Positions 1 through 10,169 of a stretch of DNA of 64,000 nt are shown one piece after another. This DNA is from Diploptera punctata. Lineage: Eukaryota > Arthropoda > Insecta > Blattodea > Blaberidae. Each line of letters begins with the position of its first letter. Positions within the stretch are counted from its first letter, which is position 1. The DNA is taken from assembly GCA_030220185.1 (NCBI GenBank), contig JASPKZ010000425.1:1265501-1329500 (forward strand), given 5' to 3'. The translations under genes were made by a program, and so were the position numbers. The notes under the pieces were generated by a model, which did no database searches, was not told where the DNA came from, and saw only the letters and a program-made list of their open reading frames with translations.

Positions 1-2
1 AC

Positions 3-475
3 ATTTCATTTAATTATGATAATGATATAAATAATAAAATAGCAAAATTCCAGGGAATATGTGGTACGATAAAACGAACACTAAATAACAAAACAACAAG
101 AGAGACCCAATTGAAATTTTATAAAATGTTGGCAGTACCGGTACTGCTCTATGGTTCAGAAGCCTGGATACACAAGAAACAAGATCTAAGTAGGATAACG
201 GCGGCAGAAATGAAATTTTTGAGATCTGTTAAAGGGTGCACAAGGAAGACAGAATCAAGAACACAGAAATAAGACAGGAACTTGAAATATTTGCAATAAC
301 TGATAAAATGGATACATATAGACAAAAATGGAAGCAACACATAGACAGAATGAATGAAGATAGATATCCAAAACAAATAACAAAATACAAACCTAAAGGC
401 ACCCGAGATGTGGGCAGACCTAGAAAGAGATGGGCTGAAGTCGGAACGGGTCAACAGACCTAATCCATGAATGAA
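3..475 (+). pseudogene. RTE-like retrotransposon, 3' end of reverse transcriptase ORF
   Basis: Frame 3 reads the C-terminal part of an RTE-type polyprotein: GICGTIKRTLNN, then LLYGSEAW, then FLRSVKGCTRK. A single frameshift near base 240 moves the reading to a frame that continues through YRQKWKQHIDRM and ends with the family motif DVGRPRKRWAE and a stop. The 3' end is a short GAT repeat at 474-488, as in the other copies of this family in the window. The region is the connection/C-terminal domain only; the catalytic palm lies upstream of the window or is missing. It is a dead copy in the intron or flank of AAA gene A. Confidence 0.85.
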
Positions 476-683
476 GATGATGATGATGAACTTCAATAAA
501 AAGATTTTCAGGAGGGATAACCATGAGAAAAGAGTTGTGATGCATCGAGAATGTTGCACAGATAGCAACAAAACCAGTCTGCATAAAAATCAAGAAATAT
601 GAGGTGAGTCAAAAAACACAACTCAAATATAATTAAATTAGTTGATTTTCAGAATCATACAGAGATCAAAATATAACATTTAC

Positions 684-875
684 CTGTATTATATTTTCCA
701 CGATCTTCACTCTTTCATTTTGTGTAGGCATACCTATGTATATTGTCTCAAAATGTGATAGCGCATTAGCATCAATTTTATCCAAATTGGGAGTTATTCC
801 TATTACTAAAACATGATCATTTCTTCTATTCATTTCACGAATCAATGGATTTCTAAAAAAGTAGATGTTTCCATT
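684..875 (-). CDS. Divergent AAA-ATPase, gene copy A, exon 4 (partial gene)
   Basis: A 64-codon phase-0 exon. The acceptor is TTTCTAG (AG at 876-877) and the donor is CAG/GTAAATG (GT at 682-683). It encodes the sensor-1 to second-region-of-homology segment of an AAA module: DHVLVIGITPN sits where classical AAA proteins have a GATN motif, followed by IYIGMPTQNERVKIVENIIQ, equivalent to the 'PDxxxRxxIL' stretch. The arginine-finger motif (RPGRFD-like) is absent; ANALSHFET stands in its place. The exon is fully open. The gene reads leftward and the next exon lies outside the window. Paralogous to 54394-54585. Family identification is from motif order, not from a search. Confidence 0.75.
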
Positions 876-1006
876 CTAGAAAGAAAAAGTTATAATTAAT
901 ATATTTAAGAAGTATCACTGTGAGATTTTTTAAAATGTAAACATTAAAAATTAGAAAATTCACCGAATGCTATGAAGTGGGAATTACAACGTTTATACTT
1001 ACTTAC

Positions 1007-1265
1007 TCACTGGCACTCTTGAACCCATAGGTTCATGGCCACATGGACATAAGCTCCCCATAAATCCCTATCCTGAGCTAATGCTTTCCAATCATTCCCT
1101 GTATAATCTACTTCCCTCAAATCATAGTTAATGTTACTCTCCCACGTCATTCTTGGTCTACCAACTGGGCGTTTTCCCTCAGGTTTTCCTACAAGAAGCT
1201 TCCATGCAACTCTTTCATTCCCCATACGTTCCACATGCCCTGTATCACAACATATATAGAGAAAA
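1007..1265 (-). pseudogene. Non-LTR retrotransposon 3' fragment (GKRPVGRPR family)
   Basis: The minus strand reads GHVERMGNERVAWKLLVGKPEG, then KRPVGRPRMTWE and DWKALAQDRDLWGAYV. This is the C-terminus of a non-LTR polyprotein that recurs at 19064-19702, 44826-45400 and 58519-58666. The element's 3' end lies at the left edge and is a short TAAG/TGAG-type repeat (tacttacttactcactgg on the plus strand). Strongly 5'-truncated; only the extreme C-terminus remains. Confidence 0.8.
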
Positions 1266-1432
1266 AATTTCATTTAAATCGGCACTGCTCTGGTAGCTCA
1301 GTTGGTAGAGCACTTGGTCTAGAGAACCAAGGGTCCCGAGTTCAAGTCCCAGTCTGAGTGTATAATTTTTCTCTTCAAATATGATTTATCCATCATTGAG
1401 ATGTATGAAATGAATAATAAATACATCAAAGA
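1262..1432 (+). repeat. tRNA-derived SINE, copy 1
   Basis: Contains a tRNA-like head with A box (TAGCTCAGTTGGTAGAGC) and B box (GAGTTCAAGTCCC) at about 1290-1355. An anticodon-like stem CTTGG/CCAAG carries an enlarged 9-nt loop. The tail carries ttctcttcaaatatg and atgtatgaaat. The acceptor stem does not pair, so this is not a functional tRNA. A second copy lies 110 bp downstream. Confidence 0.75.
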
Positions 1433-1544
1433 AGCCATACTGGCATTTATAATGTAATGTATAGTTCCCAAATATGTCTTCTTAATAAAGGAGTTGACAT
1501 TTGCAAAGATAGAAGCAAAGGCTTCATAGCATTCGGTGGGTGGG

Positions 1545-1737
1545 AATTACAAAGTATATAGAGAAAAATTTGCTACTTGCTCCAGTAGCTCAGTTTTTAG
1601 AGCACTTGATCTAAGAACCAAGAGTTCCGGGTTCATGTCTGGGTCTGAGCGTATAATTATTCTCTTCAAATATAATTTATCCATCATTGAGATGTATGAA
1701 ATAAATAATAAAAACATCGAAATCATAACTATATTTA
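1545..1737 (+). repeat. tRNA-derived SINE, copy 2
   Basis: Same family and same orientation as 1262-1432. The head is agtagctcagtttttagagc, the B-box region ggttcatgtctggg is mutated, and the tail (ttctcttcaaatataattta) is the same. The tandem spacing suggests either local duplication or two insertions at one preferred site. Confidence 0.75.
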
Positions 1738-1738
1738 A

Positions 1739-1860
1739 ATAATGACTTTTGAGCAAACAGTTTAATTCTATTCGTTAAATAGTCCTATCAAATGCCACTC
1801 TTGATTTCCAAATCCTCTAGATAATTTGCAAATACTCGTGGCATTTCTTATGATAAAGAA
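1739..1860. repeat. Palindromic MITE-like repeat, copy 1
   Basis: About 120 bp nearly identical to 7645-7770. The core is an imperfect inverted repeat: AATGCCACTCTTGATTTCC and its partner ending ACTCGTGGCATT flank a short spacer. Small non-autonomous element; superfamily not determined. Confidence 0.6.
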
Positions 1861-1941
1861 ATTGTTTGAAAAAAGCATTTCCTGTAAGAGCACTCGATTG
1901 AATGCAGGCTTTCATGGTAGGTAATCATATTATAAAGAGAT

Positions 1942-2061
1942 TCTGGACTATGTGGCCATGGGTCCATGATTGGTATTTCTTCCAGATGTTTCTCCCTCTG
2001 CAGTTGAGGGAGAAATATCTGAAAGAAACACCAGTCATGGATGATGGCCACATAGTCCAGA
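1942..2061. repeat. Long imperfect hairpin
   Basis: Two arms of about 57 bp (1942-1998 and 2005-2061) are reverse complements with scattered mismatches. The outer ends are TCTGGACTATGTGGCC and GGCCACATAGTCCAGA, and the apex is CTCCCTC-tgcagtt-GAGGGAG. No coding potential. Confidence 0.8.
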
Positions 2062-2181
2062 TTACAATAGCACTCAATGCCTGAATTTCTGAAAATTTAC
2101 CTTCTGCACAGAGTACAAAAATATATGAGGCAGTCAGAGGACAAGGGGTACAAGTGACTTTTTTAAAAAATGAGTTAATTG

Positions 2182-3175
2182 AAATTAGGAAATTGGAATG
2201 TAAGGGGAATAAATACAAAAGAAGAAGAAGAATTAAAGAAAAAAGAAATAAATATAGCAACAATAACAGAAACAAAAAAGAAACTAAAAGGAACAAAGGA
2301 CTTAAAACACTATACTATGTTGTATAGCAGAGTTAGAACTGACAACAAGAGCGCAGTGTGGAGTAGCAATTTTAATAGATGAAAAATGGAAGAACAAACT
2401 GAATAGCTATGAGTTTATAAATGAAAGAATCCTGATAGCCAGATTTAAAATTGAAAGAGGATATATGATGATAATTGCTGTGTATGCCCCAGAGGAAGGT
2501 AAGAAAGAAGAAACAAAAAAAAATTATAAAACAATACAAACATTAGTTGATAAATATACAAAATATCATCATTTAATAATAAGTGGAGAGTTAAATGCCA
2601 GAGAAGGCAATGTCCCTATACCTAATGTAATAGGAAATAATGGAGAAATAACAATAAATGACAATGAACAGGATTTGAGACAGTTTTCAATCTATAATCA
2701 ATTAAAAATAATGAATACCTATTTCCGAAAAAATGACATACATAAATATACTAGAAGTGGATATAACTCAAGATCAATAATTGACTATTTAATCGTAAAC
2801 AACAAGCTTGGAGCCTTGGTAACAGATGTGAGAGTACATAGAGGAAGCGATATATACTCTGATCACTATGTCGTGATAAGTAAAATAAACATAGTAGCTA
2901 AATGGCGGAAAAATAACACAAAGAACAAAAGAAACCAAGAAGAAGTATATAAAGTATATTTATTACAAGATCAATGTATTAGACAACATTATGAAAGCAG
3001 AATGAATAAATATATATCAGAGATAGCGACGTCAGAAAACATAAATATTGAATGGGAAAATATATCAAATGTAATACATAAAACAGCAAATGAAATATTA
3101 GGAAAGAAAAATAGAATAAGAAATAGGAAGGGCTTGAGAACTTGGAATGCGAATATACAAAATGCAGTGAATTAA
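2182..3175 (+). pseudogene. RTE endonuclease domain (APE-type), frameshifted
   Basis: The first block (to 2382) reads LGNWNVRGI and IATITETKK, the N-terminal strands of an exonuclease/endonuclease/phosphatase fold. After a frameshift the block from 2465 reads MIIAVYAPE, then LIISGELNAREGN (the GDFNA motif of active enzymes, with Asp changed to Glu), then HKYTRSGYNSRSIIDYLIV and SDIYSDHYVV. The last two blocks carry the Asp and the catalytic SDH of the fold. The ORF closes with KGLRTWNANIQNAVN and a stop. Known role in the family: nicking target DNA. Here it is broken by at least one frameshift. Confidence 0.85.
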
Positions 3176-3239
3176 AAACAAAAAGCATATCATACATACT
3201 TACGACTGAAAAAAAGAAGAATCTTACGAAGAATATAAA

Positions 3240-3611
3240 ATGAATAGGAGAATTGCTAAAAGCATTATAAGAAAAGCCCATCAGGAGTCTTGGGATAAAT
3301 TTATAAGCACAGTAGAACATGATATGTATAGAAGACAAGAAATAGGTTATAAATTAGTGAAACATCTAAATCAGACTGAGAAAGATTCTGCCAGATTGAA
3401 TATAATCCCAGAACAAGAATGGATACAACATTATGAAAAACTTTGGAAAAAGGAGGAAATTGACGGAAATGAGAACAAAGAGGAAAAAATAAAAGTGGAA
3501 AATATTGATGTAATAGACATAAATGAATTAGAAATAGCTGTGAAAACCAATAAGAATAGGAAAGCAACAGGATTAGATAATATAAATATAGAGTTAGTCA
3601 AATATAGTGGA
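3240..3611 (+). pseudogene. RTE linker and N-terminal reverse transcriptase, interrupted
   Basis: Reads AHQESWDKFISTVEHDMYRR, LVKHLNQTEKDSARLN and NRKATGLDNINIELVKYSG. The last is the standard 'NRKAPGxDxINxELxKY' entry into the RT domain. The frame is cut at 3612 by a 13-bp duplicated target and resumes after the insertion at 4705 as WQTYEIPTSWKTAIV. Confidence 0.85.
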
Positions 3612-3624
3612 ATATTGTGTAAAC

Positions 3625-3703
3625 ACAAGACCATCTTCGCTAGGTTTACCGTACAGGCCACATGGCCTAAAACGAATTTGTTCATGATGATGATGATGAT
3701 GAT
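3625..3703 (+). mobile_element. Very short 5'-truncated non-LTR tail (host of the solo LTR)
   Basis: The insertion 3625-4691 is bounded by a 13-bp direct repeat ATATTGTGTAAAC (3612-3624 and 4692-4704). After removal of the solo LTR, what remains is about 80 bp ending in six ATG/GAT units, the tail of a non-LTR element. A similar tail occurs at about 11450-11515. Confidence 0.75.
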
Positions 3704-4688
3704 TGTTACGCGGCGCGTCAGTTAAGCCCCTGCGTAACGATAGCGTTACTTTAACTATTGTTTAAGTTGTTGTGGCCCGAGCGGATGGCCTTGGTTTTGG
3801 AGGAAAGATCTAAATTAAACATATTAAAATCACAGAAACGAAAATTAACATAATTTTATTAAAACATAGTCAACATAGAGATATATTAATACATAAAAGA
3901 CAGTTATTAAAAACAGCTAAAATCGCCTCATTGACTAATGTCCAAATATTCAAAGTATTGAAATGTTAATATTCAGAGAAAACAATCATATTAAAATATA
4001 CAAAAGAATCAACTTTGGTCATTATTCTAAGTCCGTTTGACCATTCGGTCCTTTATTTAAATTTATGAAGTTAAAATGACCATTTATGATAAAAGTAAAG
4101 AGAGATTCTTACCCATGTAGAACTGCCTCGTCCCAGGGGACCGAACCCTTCGGTCCCCCCACACCGATCTGCTTTTGGGACAATATTCGCGAGTTTTTAT
4201 ATGATACTTTAAACTTTCTAGTCGGGGGAAACTTGGGTGGAAAGGTAGCTTTTTCCCTTCAATACATGTGGGGTTTTTTTCCATCGGTTTTCCTTACTCT
4301 TTCACATGATCTAGTTCAAACCTATCTATGTCAAAAAGGAAAACTTTTTGTCCCACTTTCTCTTGGCAACTCAACTCACCCTTATCTAAAGTGGTCATCT
4401 CTGATCTTTCTGACTAAATGTTGTTGATATGCTTTGCTTCATGGAATCTTGTGACCTAGTTTTTGATCCAGGATATAAAACCTTATAAAACCTTATAGCT
4501 TTTTACTCGTTTTTTTTTTACTTCTTCAACCCTTGTATGAACTTTAACCTGAGATAATTAGTATTTTTCACGGAGATTATTCTTCTCCCTATCTTTTGAT
4601 ATAAAACATCAGTGTCTCTCGCCTCTGTTCCTATCTTTTATCTTCATTTTTATGATATCTGAAGTTAGGCCCTATTGCAGGCGTCACA
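3704..4688. mobile_element. Solo LTR
   Basis: 985 bp starting TGTTACG and ending CGTCACA, i.e. TG...CA, flanked by a perfect 5-bp duplication ATGAT (3699-3703 and 4689-4693). No internal retroviral-type genes are present, so it is the product of recombination between two LTRs. The 5-bp duplication fits Gypsy-, Pao- or Copia-type elements; the family cannot be named from the LTR alone. Confidence 0.85.
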
Positions 4689-4739
4689 ATGATATTGTGT
4701 AAACTATGAATACTTCATTTAATTAATATATATTGGCAG

Positions 4740-5996
4740 ACCTATGAGATTCCAACCAGTTGGAAAACAGCAATTGTGAAGAATATATTCAAAAGAGGAG
4801 ACCGGAGAAATTGCGAGAATTACAGAGGGATTAGCTTAATGAATACTGGCTACAAGATATATACGAAAATAATAAATAATAGATTGAGAAACATAACAGA
4901 AGTAATAATAAATGAAAATCAAAGTGGATTCAGAAAGGGAAGGTCATGTATAGACAATGTCTTTACACTAAAACAACTGATAGAAATGAGAAGAGAACAT
5001 AACTTAGAAACTCACATAGGATTTATAGATTTGGATAAGGCCTTCGATCGAGTAAACAGACAAAAATTATGGGAAATATTACGAATGAAAGGATACCCGC
5101 TGTGCCTTGTTGAAACAATAAAGAAATTATATGAAGACACAAATATAATTATAGATACCGGATTCAAAAGAACAGATAAAATCAAAACAAATACTGGATT
5201 ACGACAAGGATGTAGTTTATCACCCACTTTGTTTAATATATATATATATATAGACGATATTTTAAACAAATGAAAAGTTTTAGTGAATCCCAGATTAAGA
5301 ATAGATAAGAAAGTGTGCATAAATAATCTTCTATTTGCTGACGATGTAATCATAATACAGAAAAATGAAGACGACTTACAGAAATCTATGCATGCATTAA
5401 ATGAAATATGTAAATTATATGATCTAAAGATTTCTGTAAGGAAAACGAAGACCATGGCTTTTAGAGGAAGAGATTCAGTGAGATCCAAAATTATTTTAAA
5501 AAATCAAAGTGTAGAACAGGTGTCTAGTTTCAAATATTTGGGCTGTGATGTTGGCTACAATGTGGAAAGAGATATTGACTCCAAAATAAATAAATTTCAG
5601 ACGGTGTGTGGAACAATACAGAGAACATTAAAAAATAAAATTAGAAAAGAAACCAAGATAAAAATGTATAATGTTGTGACAGTTCCCACAATATTGTATG
5701 GATGTGAAACTTGGGCTCCAGTAAAAAAACAGAAGGATAGAATACAGACGGCGGAGATGAGCTTCCTAAGACAAGTAAAAGGATGTACAAGACTTGATAG
5801 AATAAGAAATCAGGATATAAGAAAAGAATTGAAAGTACAGCCTTTATTGGATAAGGTCATGAATTACAGACAGAAATGGATTTATCATATGGATGGAATG
5901 AGTAAGGAGAGATATCCATTGTTAGCAAGAAATTATCAAGCAAGAGGAAGACGTGATGTTGGAAGACCTAGAAGACATTGGGCTGATGCAGTATGA
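4740..5996 (+). pseudogene. RTE reverse transcriptase and C-terminus
   Basis: The block to 5273 carries NYRGISLMNTGYKIYTKI, NQSGFRKGRSCIDN, GFIDLDKAFDRVNR (motif A with its Asp) and GLRQGCSLSPTLFN. A TATA microsatellite expansion shifts the frame just before the next block. The block from 5283 carries NLLFADDVIII (catalytic FADD box), the YLGCDVGY region, LYGCETW and the C-terminal GRRDVGRPRRHWAD. Catalytic residues are all present, so the copy is broken only by frame errors. The function in the family is target-primed reverse transcription. Confidence 0.88.
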
Positions 5997-6360
5997 AGTC
6001 GGAACGGGCAATTGCCTAATCCCTGGAGTGATAATGATGATGATGAGTTAATTGCAAAAATGGTTAGCTAATATGATAAACTGTTTGGTACTCAAGAGGT
6101 ATATGTGTGAGTTTGACAGGTTCTGACATATAGTGGAGTCTTAGAAAATCACTCAGAGAAACAGCTCTTCTACTTAGAGGACAAGGCGTACGTCTGTAGT
6201 TGTACTCATTGGCTTCCAACAGCTAGGTGAACTCAAGCTTAGAGCATTGTATTTTTTAATATTTTTAACAAATTTTACGTGAAGATTATTATTGTATTAC
6301 GAGTTTTTAATATAGTGCTGGTGATTCTTCGAGGTTTATTGATTTATCAAATATTAATAT

Positions 6361-6895
6361 GTCTGAATCAGAATCTGATGAGCATGAACTTAACCTCAGC
6401 CTTCATGGTAAGTAAAATATTTTAACTACTTTATCTAAATTTTGCACTTTTCTTCTTATTCCTTCCAAGTATTAGGCCAAGGCCTGTTACGATCCTATAG
6501 AAAATTTTCCCTCCACTTCTATATTATAAAATAATACTTTTTAGCAATATATTTTGAGATGATAGGAAATTATTTAATAATCTAAAGATATAAAATGATT
6601 TAGATCTGCAGGATTTGTAATCTAATAATGTTTATAATGAAGGGTTTTTTAAATGTGAAGATTAATCATTGGTGTTGTTTTTGTTTTCTTGACTGATTCC
6701 AATGAAGACATCATTCAAGAACCTGGCATTACAGGACCTACAGAAGAAGAAGATGCTCCAATATTGCATGTTGGCAGAAAGGGGATTAGTAAATCAGGAA
6801 ATTGGGTAAAAAATAAAGAAAAAGAGGAAGGAGTGAAGGCAAACAGTAGGCCTATACAGACAGGAAGGGAAACATTAATGTGGAGGAGCAGGTAA
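6361..6895 (+). other. Possible two-exon remnant of an uncharacterised gene
   Basis: ATG at 6361 opens a short acidic peptide (MSESESDEHELNLSLHG) ending at a good donor (GTAAGT, 6412). About 280 bp downstream an open stretch (6689-6895) reads DSNEDIIQEPGITGPTEEED followed by a basic part (GRKGISKSGNWVKNKEKEEG) and a stop. The acidic-then-basic order resembles N-termini of insect orphan genes or transposon-derived proteins, but I do not recognise the family. The strand is opposite to AAA gene A. A retroelement 3' tail lies between the two parts (about 6435-6510). Confidence 0.3.
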
Positions 6896-7029
6896 GAGAA
6901 TGTATCCAAGAATGCAGGTTTATGTCAAATGAACTTTAAGACTGATTTTGTCAATTAATCTTGTTGTAATATGTAATTTTTTTTATAAGTACGTATTTCC
7001 AATCATAATAAAAGCTTTACTATGAATCT

Positions 7030-7225
7030 ACTTTTCTTGGACTATTTAACTCATGCCCCAAATGGGACTCAATGACCAATCACGTTTCAATGATTTCTGT
7101 TTTACAACCAATCACAGTCGTGTTCCACCAAATATTTATCAATATTAAATTTATCATATTAAAGAAAGCTCCTCCTTTTTAATATTCTGAACAGGTCTGA
7201 CCATTATTTTGCAGTGACTGAGCCT
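7030..7225 (+). repeat. 3' UTR fragment of RNase H-bearing non-LTR element
   Basis: About 190 bp matching the reverse complement of 54740-54930: CTCATGCCCCAAATGGGA, TTTTACAACCAAT and CTCCTCCTTTTTAATATTC are shared. In the 54.7 kb copy this segment follows the C-terminus of a retroelement ORF, so it is best read as that element's 3' UTR, inserted here 5'-truncated. Confidence 0.6.
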
Positions 7226-7644
7226 ATAAAAAGTATGGCTACCAGATTGTATATATATATATAGTGCATAGATGTTAACACATAGCGCTTGCACAGGAGT
7301 TAATATAAAAACATTTGTAGCAATTTATTATACCACCAAAAAAAAAGAAACCACTGTTTGCACTTTCTTAAATGTATTTTTTCCCAAGTAATAATCCAGA
7401 AAAATATAATTGTCATATTTACATCATACAACATCAGAAATGAATTAATATACAGTTTGATGTGTTTAATTTTTTCTCCACTAAAGAGCATTCTTACAAT
7501 ATTGCATTCCTTTGGTAATAAATAGTATGATCTGGTTGCAGTGATAAACATAAGAAGCAGATGAAGCGTACCAATAGTTTCTCATTTGTTTTCAAACATC
7601 GCCGTTTACATTAAATATATAAATATTTTAAAATAACTATAGTT

Positions 7645-7770
7645 AAATAATGATTTGTGAGTAAACAGCTTAATTTTATTCGTTAAATAGTCCTATCAAA
7701 TGCCACTCTTGATTTCCAAATTCTCTAGATAAATTGGAAATCACTCGTGGCATTGCTTATGATAATTTAT
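7645..7770. repeat. Palindromic MITE-like repeat, copy 2
   Basis: Second copy of the 1739-1860 repeat. The inverted arms are better preserved here: CCACTCTTGATTTCCAA and TTGGAAATCACTCGTGG around a short spacer holding TCTAGA. Confidence 0.65.
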
Positions 7771-7787
7771 TTCAAAATATTGTTTGG

Positions 7788-8022
7788 TGGATAAGGGGCA
7801 CAAGTGACTATTAATGCAAAAAAAAAGTTAGAGTATGGGCTAATGTTTATATTGAATCTGTTCATATCTTACGGATAAATGGACTCATATATAAGGAACA
7901 TAAACACAATTTATGAGACTCGTCAGATATTCCTGGAATTTTACATTCTCATTGATCTTTAAACATAATTTTCTCCAAAATAATTTTTTGTCACTTGAAC
8001 CCTTGTCCTAAATTATAACATA
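7788..8022. mobile_element. MITE with about 20-bp terminal inverted repeats
   Basis: The left end GGATAAGGGGCACAAGTGAC is the inverted partner of the right end GTCACTTGAACCCTTGTCC. The element is about 235 bp with no coding capacity. A similar end, GGACAAGGGGTACAAGTGAC, occurs at 2140 just before the RTE insertion point. Superfamily not determined. Confidence 0.65.
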
Positions 8023-8042
8023 AATTAAAATAAATATTATAC

Positions 8043-8162
8043 CTCTGCATGGTCTAGAGCGCAGATAAGACGCTCGATATTTTCTATAAACATTACAGTA
8101 GGAGCAACACTTCTTGCCTTATTAAATATCGATTCCACACTTTCAGTGACAGAATGCCCATG
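8043..8162 (-). CDS. Divergent AAA-ATPase, gene copy A, exon 3
   Basis: A 40-codon phase-0 exon between TTTTTTTTTTAG and GAG/GTATAA. It encodes the segment from the pore-loop follower to Walker B: ESVESIFNKARSVAPTVMFI and then ENIERL. In active AAA proteins this is 'hhhhDExD'; here the DE pair is replaced by EN, which should abolish normal ATP hydrolysis. It is nonetheless completely open. The 40 bp of intron upstream of the acceptor is almost identical to that upstream of the copy B exon at 57315-57425, while the exon itself is far less similar. Confidence 0.78.
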
Positions 8163-8281
8163 CTAAAAAAAAAAAGTTTATTCTTAAATCTTGGAAATTT
8201 AAGACATATATGGAGTTATAAAACAGAATTGAAATTAGAAATAAGGTGCCATTCTTCATTTTTAAATACATGAAAAAGATC

Positions 8282-8335
8282 TTGAACAATGGTTTTATTC
8301 TGTGGTCTTTGGTCAATAAACCATTGTTGTTCAAA
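8282..8335. repeat. Short hairpin
   Basis: TTGAACAATGGTTTTATT faces AATAAACCATTGTTGTTCAA across about 15 bp. Imperfect stem in intron 3 of gene A. Confidence 0.6.
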
Positions 8336-8476
8336 CTGTTAGTATTTGTTTTGTTACATTTTGTTAAAAATGCATGTTACAGATATAATAGAAAAAAATG
8401 TGTTTGTATAATTAAACTCTGTTATTGTCAGATTACTGCTTATGCTTAAAGAAATGTTTTCTTCAGATTTGAACAT

Positions 8477-10169
8477 CTTCTTCTTCTTCACTTCCTGGTT
8501 TAGGCAAGAGTTGCCTGTTCCGTCTTCACTAATACATCTAAGACCATCTCTTCCGAGGACGTCCGACATCTCTTCTTCCTCTTGGAAAATAATGGAAGAT
8601 TTTATTTGGTAATCTTCTTTCTTCCATTCTTTCTACATGTTCTTTCCACTGTATCTTGTTGTTAAATATCTTTTCTTTTATGGAGTAGATCTGCAGTTCT
8701 TCACGGATATCCTCGTTTCTTATCTGGTCCATTCTAGTGCAGCCTTTTACTCTCCTTAAAAATTTCATCTTGGCTGCTTGGATTTTATTTTCTTGTTTGG
8801 TAGTGGTAATCCAAGATTCACTCCCATACAAAAGGACAGGGACAGCCATTGTTTTATAAAATTTTAATTTTGTTTGTTTATGGGCTTTATTATTCAATGT
8901 TCTATTTATTGTACCACAAATAGCTTGAAACTGATGTGTTTTGTGTTCAATATCTTTATCATACCCATAGCTGATGTCACATCCTAAATATTTAAAGTGA
9001 CGATACTTGTCAATAATTTCGTCTCTAATTACTATTTTTGCACGCAGAGTATTTCTTCCACAAAATGCCATTACTTTTGTTTTACTTATTGAAATTTTAA
9101 AATTATAGTCGCTACATATTGCATTTAGTTTGTAAGCAGCCAATTGTAACAGATCTTCATCATGGTGTAGTAAGACCAAATCATCGGCGAAATGTAAGTT
9201 ATTAATACTTGAGTTATTGTTCAATCTAAGGCCATTGTCCATTATAATTTTCCATTGTTTCATAATGTCGTCGATATATATATTAAAAAGAGTAGGTGAT
9301 AGACTACACCCTTGTCTAACTCCTTGATTTATTAAAATTTCTTCTGACCTTTTTCCATCAGTTTTTATCACAACTTTAGTTTCTTCATATAAGCCTTGGA
9401 CTGATCTTATTAGATGGTGTGGATATCCTCGTTCCTTCATTATTTCCCATACTATAGATCTATTTACTCTGTCAAAGGCTTTTTCAAAATCAATGAACAA
9501 CAAGTATGTTGGCAGGTTAAATTCTCTTCTCTTTTCAATTAGTCTCTTTATAATAAACACATTATCACTACAGGATCTTCCTTTTTTGAACCCTGCTTGT
9601 TCTTCTTCTAAGAGTGTGTCAGATATCTTCTTCAATCTATTATTTATTATTTTTGCATATAATTTATAAGTGGAGTTCAATAAGCTGATACCTCTATAAT
9701 TTTTACTATCTAATCTATTTCCTTTTTTGAAGAGGGATATGACTTCACCTATCTTCCAATTTTCAGGTATTTTACATGTCTTCTAACATTCGTTTATTAA
9801 GTTTAATAATCTTATTTCTGCAAATAAACCTGCATACTTTATCAGTTCATTGTTTATACCATCTATACCTGGTGCTTTTCTATTTTTCATTTCTTTCAAT
9901 GCCTCTCTCATTTTGCTTAGAGTAATTCTGTCTATTTCTGATTTATTTTCACTTTCAGAAGGGCGTTCTATAACTAATTCTTCTTCGTTACACCATAATT
10001 CTCTGTAGTGATTATCCCATGCCTTCAGATCAATGGTATTTAGTTTTGCAGTATCTTTTTCTGTTGTATTTAATTGTTTCATTACTTTAAATGCTAACGA
10101 TTATCTGCCATGTACATCGTGCTCTATTTTGGAAATAAATCTTTCCCAGGAATCTTTATGAGCTGTTCG
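8477..10169 (-). mobile_element. 5'-truncated RTE retrotransposon, young copy
   Basis: A perfect 12-bp target-site duplication AGATTTGAACAT lies at 8465-8476 and 10170-10181. The 3' end on the minus strand is a GAA repeat. The coding part reads through the RT and C-terminus with only isolated stops, so it is one of the less decayed copies in the window. It lies inside intron 2 of AAA gene A, in the same orientation as the gene. Confidence 0.9.
8538..10167 (-). pseudogene. RTE reverse transcriptase (almost intact RT, missing endonuclease)
   Basis: Begins inside the linker (TAHKDSWERFISKIEHDVHG). Two stops follow, then MKQLNTTEKDTAKLN and NRKAPGIDGINNELIKYAG, one stop at about 9783, then an uninterrupted 380-residue stretch. 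That stretch carries NYRGISLLNSTYKLYAKI, LLFIDFEKAFDRVNR (motif A Asp), GVRQGCSLSPTLFN, NLHFADDLVLL (catalytic Asp pair), FKYLGCDISYGY, LLYGSESW, GCTRMDQIRNEDIREELQ and the terminal GRRDVGRPRKRWS. All catalytic positions of the RT are retained. The endonuclease is lost by 5' truncation, so it cannot be autonomous. Confidence 0.9.

Larger units (their letters stand above)
2182..6043 (+). mobile_element. Near full-length RTE-type non-LTR retrotransposon with nested insertions
   Basis: An 11-bp target-site duplication TGAGTTAATTG lies at 2171-2181 and 6044-6054. The element starts directly at the endonuclease coding region (KLGNWNVRGI) and ends in a GAT repeat. It carries an APE-type endonuclease, a linker, reverse transcriptase and an RTE-like C-terminus. 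Without the internal insertion at 3625-4691 plus one extra TSD it is about 2.8 kb, close to what an RTE element with one ORF needs. It is inserted inside AAA gene A, on the opposite strand. Confidence 0.88.

Noticed and set aside
1286..1362. Functional tRNA gene
   Set aside because: A and B boxes are present, but the acceptor stem does not pair, the anticodon loop is enlarged and the sequence recurs with a shared non-tRNA tail, so it is a SINE.
2979..3338. Membrane-protein-like frame on the minus strand
   Set aside because: Antisense of the A-rich RTE ORF; its Phe/Ser/Tyr richness is only the complement of Lys/Asn/Arg codons.
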